Below are positions 1 through 8,174 of a DNA stretch of 32,646 nucleotides, piece by piece. The DNA is from a virus, in the IMG/VR virus record IMGVR_UViG_3300024529_000007, positions 1 to 32,646 of that record; one strand, 5' to 3'. Positions within the stretch are counted from its first letter, which is position 1. Each line of letters opens with the position of its first letter. The notes beneath the pieces are model-generated. The model did no database searches. It was not told where the DNA came from and worked only from the letters and a program-made list of their open reading frames with translations. Position numbers and translations under genes: made by a program.

Positions 1-2006
1 ACTCCGGAAAAGTTATTAAAAAATTTCAAGCTAATTTAGGTTTACTTAATAAAATGAATTTTAGGGGTGGAATGAAAGCTTTAGCTAAAATGTCTGCTCA
101 TTCTGAAAAGTTTAAGTTAAGTATGGAAGCTGTCGCTGGTGTATCAGATAAAGTCTTTAGACCTGAAGGTGCTATTGAAGCTGCGGCTCAACTACAAATG
201 ATGGGTGGCTCACTAGCACAATTAGGTGACCCATTTAAACTAATGTATCAGGCTAGAAATGCCCCAGAAGAATTAGCTAAATCAATCACTAAAGCCGCAA
301 AAGAAAGTGCTACGTTTAATGAAAAAACTGGTGAGTTTGAAATGTCAGCTCATGAGTTAGATAGAATGCGTGAAGCGGCAAACGCTTTAGGTATGGACTA
401 TACTGATTTAGTTAAAACAGCGAAACAAGCTTCAAAAATGGATTATATGGAGAAGTTTTTGCCTAGTGGAATGGACAAAAAAGATAAGGATTTGATTCTT
501 GGTATGTCTGAAATGGGGAAAGATGGTGCTGAAATAACCTTTTCTAAGAATGGTAAGATAGTTACTGAAAAATTAATAAACCTAGAGGCAAAAGATAGAC
601 AGAATATAGTAAGTAGAGCAAAATCTGATAAAGAAAGAGCTAAACAAGCTATGGGTGCTGCTAAGCAGTGGACATCAATACAAAACGCTTTGATGTTGGT
701 AGCTGTTGAGGTTATGCAACCGTTAGTAGATTTTTTAGGTTCTGGTGCTGGAAAGGCTTGGATGACGGGACTAACTGAAGCTTTAATATCTTTCGCTAAA
801 AAAATGAGAGATTGGTGGCCTGAAATTAAAAAGGGATTGAAATGGGTTTGGGAAAAATTAAAATGGGTTGGTGAACATTGGAAAGGTGCTCTAATTTGGT
901 CCGCTATAGGTTTTGCGTCTTATTGGGTTAGTCAACAATTATTGGCCGGTTATACGTTTGCTAAAGGTGCTCGTCTGGGTGGTCTTGGAAAAGGTGGTGG
1001 TGGAGGACCTGATGTAAAATCTAAAGTAAAAGGAAAACCAGGAGCCGGATTAAAAAGTTTGGCTTCAGGTCTAGGGGCGATGGGTACACCACAAGTCTTA
1101 TTCGGTGCACTTAACTTAATACCTACTGCTTTGGGAATGGTTGCTATGGTTCCAGCATTACCAACATTAATGGTTTTTGGTAAAGTAAAATTGAAAGCTC
1201 TTTATAGAAACCTAAGTGCTTTAGGTAGAGGATTATCAATGATGGGAACACCAACCGTTTTATTAGGTACTGCCGGATTAGCTGCAGCAGCGATAGGGTT
1301 TACGGCGATGACTGCTGGTACTATAGGTATGGCGGCTATAGCTATAGGTGGCGTCGCGGCAGGTGCGGGGTTAGAGGCATTAGCCGCAGGTTTAGGTGTT
1401 TTAGGTGCTTCCGTAGAGATATCTGGGATAGGTATTCTAATATTATTAGGGTTAGGTGCGGCTATGATGATGATGGGAGCTGCTGTATACTATGTCGCGG
1501 AAGGTATAGCTCTTATCATAGACTCTTTTGTTAATTTATTTAGTGTTGTCAGTATGGATAATATTGGAGCGATAATTATGTTAGGTCCAGCTTTAATTTT
1601 AGCTAGTTTAGGTATTATAAGTTTAGCGGCGTCCATTGTTATTATGGGTCTAGCCTTAGCGAACCCATTCGGTCTTTTAGGTTTAATAGGTTTAGCCGCG
1701 GCAGCATACTCGTTAGGTGATGCCATGAAGGGTGTTGACGCTGAAGGGGTGTCAAAGGCTGTTGATGCGGTAAACTCGGTTAATACGGAAAATATTGAAG
1801 CTTTAAAATCCCTTTCAATGTGGTTAGGTATGATGGGTAATAATATTAAAATAGAATTTGGTGACATTAATGTTGATGGTGAAATAGACCTAGTAGGTGC
1901 CGGTGGTAAAAAAGTTAGTTCAGAGTTATTAGCAGACAGAACATTTACTGATGGTATTAAGAGAATTGTTGCTAAACATACCTACACCGATAAGCAGGGA
2001 ACTTAA
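1..2006 (+). CDS. Tail tape-measure protein, C-terminal part (5' end outside window)
   Basis: The reading frame is open to the left edge (first complete codon at base 3), so the gene begins upstream; the Met codon at 54 is internal. The visible 667 residues start with a helical, Met/Ala/Lys-rich region. A Trp/Lys-rich amphipathic stretch follows (around bases 800-900, with repeated KW and WV pairs), then a Gly/Lys linker near base 1000. A long stretch rich in Gly, Ala, Leu, Ile and Met (about bases 1060-1720) looks like several membrane-spanning segments. This layout is typical of tape-measure proteins, which fix tail length, sit inside the tube, and can insert into the host membrane during DNA ejection. 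The position directly before the tail-tip genes fits. The family assignment rests on composition, architecture and synteny, because no catalytic motif exists to confirm it. Confidence 0.8.
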   Translation, partial: SGKVIKKFQANLGLLNKMNFRGGMKALAKMSAHSEKFKLSMEAVAGVSDKVFRPEGAIEAAAQLQMMGGSLAQLGDPFKLMYQARNAPEELAKSITKAAKESATFNEKTGEFEMSAHELDRMREAANALGMDYTDLVKTAKQASKMDYMEKFLPSGMDKKDKDLILGMSEMGKDGAEITFSKNGKIVTEKLINLEAKDRQNIVSRAKSDKERAKQAMGAAKQWTSIQNALMLVAVEVMQPLVDFLGSGAGKAWMTGLTEALISFAKKMRDWWPEIKKGLKWVWEKLKWVGEHWKGALIWSAIGFASYWVSQQLLAGYTFAKGARLGGLGKGGGGGPDVKSKVKGKPGAGLKSLASGLGAMGTPQVLFGALNLIPTALGMVAMVPALPTLMVFGKVKLKALYRNLSALGRGLSMMGTPTVLLGTAGLAAAAIGFTAMTAGTIGMAAIAIGGVAAGAGLEALAAGLGVLGASVEISGIGILILLGLGAAMMMMGAAVYYVAEGIALIIDSFVNLFSVVSMDNIGAIIMLGPALILASLGIISLAASIVIMGLALANPFGLLGLIGLAAAAYSLGDAMKGVDAEGVSKAVDAVNSVNTENIEALKSLSMWLGMMGNNIKIEFGDINVDGEIDLVGAGGKKVSSELLADRTFTDGIKRIVAKHTYTDKQGT

Positions 2007-2150
2007 TTATATTGCTAATGGCTTATATTAATTAATATTAAATATTTAATTATTTAAATCAGTTATTATTATTTATAAAGGCTGCGCAACAAATTTGTGT
2101 AGTAAAACCTAATAAGTAAATATTTATTATAAAAAAAAGATGATTTAATT
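2007..2150 (+). promoter_or_regulatory. AT-rich leader of the 1888-aa tail gene, with a small hairpin
   Basis: This 144-base gap is the longest in the window and is almost entirely A/T. The exception is a GC-containing hairpin at 2082-2102: an 8-bp stem with two G-U pairs and a 5-base loop. It is not followed by a T-run, so it does not look like an intrinsic terminator. A TATTTATTATAAAA element lies at 2121-2134, about 20 bases before the start codon. It resembles the repeated 14-mer found upstream of the helicase and gp25-like genes. A promoter or mRNA-stabilising role is inferred only. Confidence 0.35.
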
Positions 2151-5100
2151 ATGCCAGCTATAAATCCCAATAATTACAATATAGACTTTTTCCAAACGTA
2201 TAGTTTCGGTGATTTAACAGATAGTGATTATGTTACGTATCTTTTAGGTCAGAACCTACTTAATTTACCAGACGAATTAGTTGATGGTGCTGCTGGAAAT
2301 TTTTTAAGTGTATGGGCCAACGAAAGAGGGTTAGAAAAAACCATAAATTACTCAAAAATAGAAAATCCTGGTGATGTTGACGAATGGTTTGCTGAAGGAA
2401 ATGTATCTGTAAATCTAAACGACATAAGAAATGAAGTTATATTTAAAGATAATGAATACGGACCTTCTGTATACCAAGCATATAATTGTCCACAACTAGA
2501 AGACCCAGAAGAAACAGGGTTCATACAATACCCAACATCAACTGGTGGTAATGTTGTTACTGACTTATTGGGTGAAACATTGGACGCTGTAGGTTTAGGT
2601 GGTTTAAACGCGTTTTTAATAGATTTCCCTTCAGAATTAAATGAAGTGGCAAACGAAAGACGTTTAACGGAATTAAAAAACAGAGTTAAACAAAATCTAA
2701 TTAACGAAACTGTTGGTAGAATTAATTTGGACCCTTTAGGGTTATTAGCTGGACAACCTTTATTCGGAAAAGATTATAAAATCACAAAACCAGCTGAAGG
2801 GATACCAATACCAGGGTTAGGGGTTTTAACTGATTTAGCTGATTTTAACTTATCAGCTTTAAGGAAAGACCCACTACCAGATGGAGCTTTTGATTGGGGT
2901 CAAAAACCCATGGATAGCCCATTTTCGGAACGTCAAATAGATATATCACAAGCACTACTAGACTATACGGGGAAGGGTACACAAAACTTATTATACGAAG
3001 CTTTAAAAATAAATAAATATGGGCCAATAATTGAAGGTCAAGACGACCCATTAGGTAACGAACCAAAAAAAGCTAAAGACGCAAACCAACCAACACAAAA
3101 GTTAGGTTATCTTGACCACACATACGAAAAACCCGTTGGTTCAAAAGAAAAATCAGTCACAGAAAATAAAACAAAATTAGCCGGAATAGTTGATAAAATA
3201 AAAAATATTGGTAAAAAGGAAAGTGAAGATTTAGCACCAACAGAAGAAAACAACCCAACAGTCAAAGATAGTCCTATCATGGTTTATAAAAACAAAGGGT
3301 TTGATTTCAAATACGCGTATGAAATGGATTTCGTGGCATTAAAGGGTAGTTGGGATTCCCAACATTTAGCTAGTTGGTCTAATCAATATTATCCATCACA
3401 GATAACCACAGACAACCCATTTGAAGACGTTGGTGGTACGTTTGATAATATTGGTCCAGAAACAGAAGCTAGATGGAACAGTGATTTATTTTGGAAAGAC
3501 GGTAGAGACGAAGCAAATCTACCTAAAAGGGGGTTATTAAGGTATACACAAAAATTAATTAATAAATCTACTGGTGAAAAAGGTAGAGGAAGTGCGGCAC
3601 AATTTGTGGGATTACCAAACTCAGACCAAAACTATAATATGGATAGTACCGATAGAAGACACATTACAATGTCACAAGGTAATTTGGTTAAAGAATCTAA
3701 AGAAAATAAATATTATTGTCGTTCATGGTCAGTTAGAAACACTTATAATAGGTATAATGACCTAATAAGACACGATGCGTTATGGAGAGAAACACAACCT
3801 GGTACAATTAGAGACGGAAAATCAGACGCAAATGTAAAACTAGGTAAATACTCAACACTAAGAAGTCCCGGTATACCCAAAATAGCTTGGGAAAAGGATG
3901 GGGAAACAGAAAGTGCGATAATGAAAGCGGCACAATTAGGTAAACTACTTGTTGATAAAAAACATGTAATACCATATATGTTCTCACTTGAAAACTTAGC
4001 TTGGAAAGATTCTCCACATCATAGAAAACTACCCACATGTGAAAAAGGGCCTTTTGGTGGTAGAATAATGTGGTTTCCACCATATAACATAAATTTTACA
4101 GATAACACATCTGTTAATTGGGATACAACTAGTTTTATTGGTAGAGCAGAACCAATATACACCTACAATAATACCGAAAGAACAGGGACATTGTCCTTTT
4201 CAATTGTGGTTGACCACCCATCAGTATTAAATAAATTAAAAGACAAAGCTTTTAAAACCACAACAACCAACGAACTTGGCGAAGTTGAGGAGGTTAGCAC
4301 AACAACTAACTTAGAAACATTCTTCGCCGGCTGTGACGCTGAAACAACAAAAAATATTGTACAGGAAGCTTTTAAAGAAATTATACCACAAGAAGATGAG
4401 CTAGATAAATTAACAGAACCAGAACTATTAGAAGAAAGTGACACAGAAAGACAAAACCAAGGAGTGCCGACAGTAACCGATGGTTTAAGTTTTTTCTTTA
4501 AAAACGCTAGGTCGGCATTTATAAAAGAAATCGATGATTGTGGTTCAGGTACCCAAGGATACTGTAGTAGTTACGGATATATAATAGACGAAAGTTCATG
4601 TCCAGATGGGATTATAGGTAGATGTTTTGATTATAACTACGAAAAAGACCCACAGGCATGGTACGATAACCCAAAATTATATAAAGTAGGTTGGTATTCA
4701 TGTGATGGTGGTGAAGCTTGTAAAGAAGAGATTGATAAATATGGGGGGTATGATGGTAGTCCGCCTGTTAGTCAATGGTTCGACACAATAGAGGATGAAA
4801 ATACATTGGACACAGAGGGGTATCCTTTAGAGGAAATACCAGAAAGTTACCAATACCAAAGATGGGATGGACCATTACCCTGTAACGGTAAAGAAAGTCC
4901 ACCACTAGGTACTGAGAATAGGTTTGGACCAAAGTTAAACGCAGTGCCAACCGGTTCTGGTAATGAAACGAATACCCAACTTTGGGGTTCACAAAGTGAT
5001 GGTCAAGCATATGAAAATATAACTTTTTGTAACGAATGTCTACCTTCGACAGGTACGACACAACTTGCGAGTTGTCCGGCAGGGTACACATTAAGTGGGT

Positions 5101-7817
5101 CTTCCATATGTTACAGTGCATCAACAACATGTCCAACGGGTTTTACATTAACAATGGGTGGTCTGTGTGTTAGTGGTACAACAACAGCTAGTAGTACAAC
5201 TACCATAGTAACAACAAGCCCCACAACAACACCTGGAGAAATTAAAGAAGCTAACCAACTAGGGTCACTATACGAAAGACAGGGTTTTAATTCTAGATTT
5301 TTTGGGACGGGTAGTGATGAGACTAGTGGCCTCTTGGGTAATTATAAATCATCGTTCCTACCAAAAATGGACATACCAGGTATGGAAAATAAAACATGGA
5401 AGTTTACTGTTGATGTTGGTGACGGTGTGGTTGGAAATGGTATAAGCCAATTAATAGAGTTTTTAACAACAACATGGCAAGGAAAGGGGCAAACAATTTC
5501 GGTAATTGGTAACACGAGTAGTTTCGGTAATGTAGAATATAATCAGAAACTATCAGAAGATAGAGCTAGGAATGTTTTTAATTATATGTATGACCAAATG
5601 GTAAAGTGTGAACAATCAACAGATGAAACACCAAAACTACCCACTAGTGGGGAAAGTGAAGTACCATTATACACAGAAAGTGAATACCAGTTATCCGAAA
5701 ACCAAACAGCCAACCTTAGATGGGGTATATTTGGGGTAGGAAAAAAAGACGCTCTTGGTTTTGTTGGTAATGACGCAAATGTTGACACATCATCAGCATC
5801 GTATAGTGGACAGTTTATACCAACACCAAGTAGAGCACACCCAAATGATTATGAAAACGAGTGTCAAATAATCTCTAGAAGAGTTGACATAGTTCTAACA
5901 CCAAACGAGGAACTACTATCAAAATCTTGGGATACATTTAAAAAAGAAGAAAAAGAAAGAATACAAGGTGTAAACGAAGGTTTACTAAAAGAATTTAAAG
6001 ACAAAAAAGCGGCTGCGATAGCAAAAGCTGAAGCCGACAAACAAGAGGCACTTGAATTGGCTAAAAACTTTATAAATGAATGTGATTATTTTATGCAAAT
6101 AAAAGAAGACGACTCTTTCTTATATGATAGCCTTAAAGATAAACTTAGAAACTTCCACCCAGCTTTCCATTCAATAACACCTGAAGGGTTTAATTCAAGA
6201 ATAACTTTCTTACAACAATGTGGTAGACAAGGGCCATCAACAATAGACCCTAACCAACCACAAAATACAGCATTTGGTAGACCACCAGTATGTATACTGA
6301 GGTTGGGTGATTTTTATCACACTAAAATTATAATTGACACAATTAACTTTACTTTTGACCCATTACAATGGGACCTTAATCCTGAAGGTATTGGTGTACA
6401 ACCAATGTTATGTAACGTTGATTTAAACTTTAAGTTTATTGGAGGTTCTACATTACAAGGACCATTGTCAGCATTACAAAACGCCGTTTCATATAACTTC
6501 TTCGCTAATACAGCATTATATATGCCATTAGAAAAGATATTAACAAGAAGAAAAAGTGCTGGAGAAATACTACTTGAGGGTGATGATGGGTTTAGTGATG
6601 GAACACAAGAAAACGAATACTTCTACGGACCATTTGCTGGACAAGAAGAATTTAATGACGCTATTAAGGTAGAAAAAGATAAATCAGACGAAGTGGTAGT
6701 GGAAGACCCAAATGAGGCAGAGGAATCTGAAGAAGCAGCAAGTCAAGGTGAAGGTGGTAATGATGGTGGGCCACCAGTCACTGGTTCTGGTTCTGGTTGT
6801 ATAGACGAAACATTATTATCAGAAGAAGACAAAAGTGTGGCTTTAGAATATGGTATACAAGATAATGTGTCTAGTAAAGTATGGGCAGATATTAAAGCAA
6901 ACCCAAACAAGTATGATGGATATTACTGTAATGACACAACCGGTGTTAATGCTGGCAAAACCACTTGGGTACGTAAAGTAGATGATATTAACAAAACAGA
7001 AGAAGAGATATTAGAAGAAGCACAAGATGGTGGTGGTAGTGGGGGAGACACTGATGGTACTGAAATTGGGGCACCAAATAAAACAACAGATGAAGGTGGA
7101 CTTTTATTCACGGAAACTAATTCATTAAAATACAATCAAGGTGAAACATATAGTAACGATTATGGTAAAATAACAATAAGTGGAGATTATGTTGACGCGG
7201 AAAACGGTATAGGCACATACCTATCATCACCAACGGACCCAACAGATGGGTTATTACCAAATTACGTATGGGGACGAATAAACCCTGATATTGCTAATGA
7301 CTACGATGTGACCATAACTCAAGATAAAGGATTCGAGTCTTTAGATGGTGGTTCAGGTACTAGGGGTGGAGGTAACAACGCTGTGGTTTGGGATAACCTC
7401 ATCGCCAGGGTTGAAAAGACTGAAAATAGTTGTTGTACTGTTACCGATGCTGACAGACCAGCCGAACAAGTAGGTAGACAAATATTTGCTTTCAATATAC
7501 TACCTTACGCGATTAATATGGAAAGTTTTGAGGAGTGGGCATTTTGGGCTGCTGGTGGTAATGATGGTGATGATTTTTACTCATCTGATTTGATTGAAAC
7601 AATACAAAAAAATATAGATGATAAGGGTGTGGCGAAATGGAAGGTTGGGTTTTATATTCAACTTACTGAAACTACTAATTCTATGGAAACTAGAGTAGCT
7701 AATGGGGCGACCGGTGATGACAAACATAGAAAATACGAGAGTGGTTCTATTAATATTGTAGGTGAGATAAAACAAGAAGGTTTAAACATTATAAAAGCGG
7801 CTGTAGGAGCACAATAA
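2151..7817 (+). CDS. 1888-aa tail/baseplate protein with internal OmpA-like domain
   Basis: This large virion protein probably belongs to the central baseplate or tube-baseplate junction. Around residues 607-694 there is a segment containing GRIMWFPP, FIGRAEPIYTY and TERTGTLSF. A second segment (about 1336-1463) contains FGRPPVCILRLGDFY and WDLNPEGIGVQPM. Both resemble beta-rich tube/baseplate-adaptor domains of contractile systems (inference from pattern). Residues 797-1006 are Cys-rich with two C-P-x-G-[YF]-T-L-x5-C units, followed by a Thr/Ser linker. Residues about 1075-1150 match the OmpA C-terminal fold (GNTSSFG, then YNQKLSEDRARNVFNYM). A short Lys/Glu/Ala-rich helical region (about 1265-1310) and an acidic Gly-rich linker (about 1507-1550) follow. 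The gene sits between the tape measure and the gp53-like gene. No Shine-Dalgarno sequence precedes the ATG, which follows an A-run. Confidence 0.7.
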   Translation: MPAINPNNYNIDFFQTYSFGDLTDSDYVTYLLGQNLLNLPDELVDGAAGNFLSVWANERGLEKTINYSKIENPGDVDEWFAEGNVSVNLNDIRNEVIFKDNEYGPSVYQAYNCPQLEDPEETGFIQYPTSTGGNVVTDLLGETLDAVGLGGLNAFLIDFPSELNEVANERRLTELKNRVKQNLINETVGRINLDPLGLLAGQPLFGKDYKITKPAEGIPIPGLGVLTDLADFNLSALRKDPLPDGAFDWGQKPMDSPFSERQIDISQALLDYTGKGTQNLLYEALKINKYGPIIEGQDDPLGNEPKKAKDANQPTQKLGYLDHTYEKPVGSKEKSVTENKTKLAGIVDKIKNIGKKESEDLAPTEENNPTVKDSPIMVYKNKGFDFKYAYEMDFVALKGSWDSQHLASWSNQYYPSQITTDNPFEDVGGTFDNIGPETEARWNSDLFWKDGRDEANLPKRGLLRYTQKLINKSTGEKGRGSAAQFVGLPNSDQNYNMDSTDRRHITMSQGNLVKESKENKYYCRSWSVRNTYNRYNDLIRHDALWRETQPGTIRDGKSDANVKLGKYSTLRSPGIPKIAWEKDGETESAIMKAAQLGKLLVDKKHVIPYMFSLENLAWKDSPHHRKLPTCEKGPFGGRIMWFPPYNINFTDNTSVNWDTTSFIGRAEPIYTYNNTERTGTLSFSIVVDHPSVLNKLKDKAFKTTTTNELGEVEEVSTTTNLETFFAGCDAETTKNIVQEAFKEIIPQEDELDKLTEPELLEESDTERQNQGVPTVTDGLSFFFKNARSAFIKEIDDCGSGTQGYCSSYGYIIDESSCPDGIIGRCFDYNYEKDPQAWYDNPKLYKVGWYSCDGGEACKEEIDKYGGYDGSPPVSQWFDTIEDENTLDTEGYPLEEIPESYQYQRWDGPLPCNGKESPPLGTENRFGPKLNAVPTGSGNETNTQLWGSQSDGQAYENITFCNECLPSTGTTQLASCPAGYTLSGSSICYSASTTCPTGFTLTMGGLCVSGTTTASSTTTIVTTSPTTTPGEIKEANQLGSLYERQGFNSRFFGTGSDETSGLLGNYKSSFLPKMDIPGMENKTWKFTVDVGDGVVGNGISQLIEFLTTTWQGKGQTISVIGNTSSFGNVEYNQKLSEDRARNVFNYMYDQMVKCEQSTDETPKLPTSGESEVPLYTESEYQLSENQTANLRWGIFGVGKKDALGFVGNDANVDTSSASYSGQFIPTPSRAHPNDYENECQIISRRVDIVLTPNEELLSKSWDTFKKEEKERIQGVNEGLLKEFKDKKAAAIAKAEADKQEALELAKNFINECDYFMQIKEDDSFLYDSLKDKLRNFHPAFHSITPEGFNSRITFLQQCGRQGPSTIDPNQPQNTAFGRPPVCILRLGDFYHTKIIIDTINFTFDPLQWDLNPEGIGVQPMLCNVDLNFKFIGGSTLQGPLSALQNAVSYNFFANTALYMPLEKILTRRKSAGEILLEGDDGFSDGTQENEYFYGPFAGQEEFNDAIKVEKDKSDEVVVEDPNEAEESEEAASQGEGGNDGGPPVTGSGSGCIDETLLSEEDKSVALEYGIQDNVSSKVWADIKANPNKYDGYYCNDTTGVNAGKTTWVRKVDDINKTEEEILEEAQDGGGSGGDTDGTEIGAPNKTTDEGGLLFTETNSLKYNQGETYSNDYGKITISGDYVDAENGIGTYLSSPTDPTDGLLPNYVWGRINPDIANDYDVTITQDKGFESLDGGSGTRGGGNNAVVWDNLIARVEKTENSCCTVTDADRPAEQVGRQIFAFNILPYAINMESFEEWAFWAAGGNDGDDFYSSDLIETIQKNIDDKGVAKWKVGFYIQLTETTNSMETRVANGATGDDKHRKYESGSINIVGEIKQEGLNIIKAAVGAQ

Positions 7818-7851
7818 AATTAAAAATGTTAGTGGTATAATAAATTTAGGT

Positions 7852-8172
7852 ATGGGAAGAAGATATTACGATAGGTATGAAGAGTTTAAATTTGACGGTA
7901 AAATGAAGATATTACCATTTTTAAGAATACCAGAAAAAAGTACCGACATTAAAGTAAAATATGATGGCAACAGTAGACTTGACATTATTAGTGATGACTA
8001 TTATAATAACCCAAATATGGGGTGGTTAATATTGCAGGCTAATCCACAATATGGTGGTTTAGAATTTGACATACCGACAGGAACAATAATAAACGTACCT
8101 TACCCATTACAGGAATCTCTACAACAGTATGAGAAACAAATAATAAAATATAGAAATTTTAATGGTCTTTAA
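7852..8172 (+). CDS. Baseplate wedge protein, gp53-like (LysM-type)
   Basis: A 106-residue protein. Its pattern is an N-terminal basic/aromatic stretch, then RLDIISDDYYNNPNMGWLIL, then an Asn-containing turn, then a G-T-I-I-N-V-P-Y-P ending. This is the signature of the LysM-like core seen in T4 gp53-type wedge proteins: 'RLD.IA..YYG.P..WW.I...N' followed by 'G..L.IP'. T4 gp53 is about 196 residues, so this version is little more than the LysM core. In contractile tails these proteins help join wedges to the central hub, and here the gene lies exactly between two giant central-baseplate genes. It ends only two bases before the next start. Peptidoglycan binding, the usual LysM activity, is not implied for gp53 homologues. 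Confidence 0.75.
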   Translation: MGRRYYDRYEEFKFDGKMKILPFLRIPEKSTDIKVKYDGNSRLDIISDDYYNNPNMGWLILQANPQYGGLEFDIPTGTIINVPYPLQESLQQYEKQIIKYRNFNGL

Positions 8173-8174
8173 TA

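Noticed and set aside
1490-1867. Open frame of 125 codons on the minus strand inside the tape-measure gene
   Set aside because: It lies fully opposite a well-supported gene, and all other genes are on the + strand. Its composition reflects the reverse complement of a Gly/Ala/Leu-rich region.
2070-2077. TATTTATA, the reverse complement of the T4 late-promoter core
   Set aside because: It would direct transcription leftward into the tape-measure gene, and no minus-strand gene is present.
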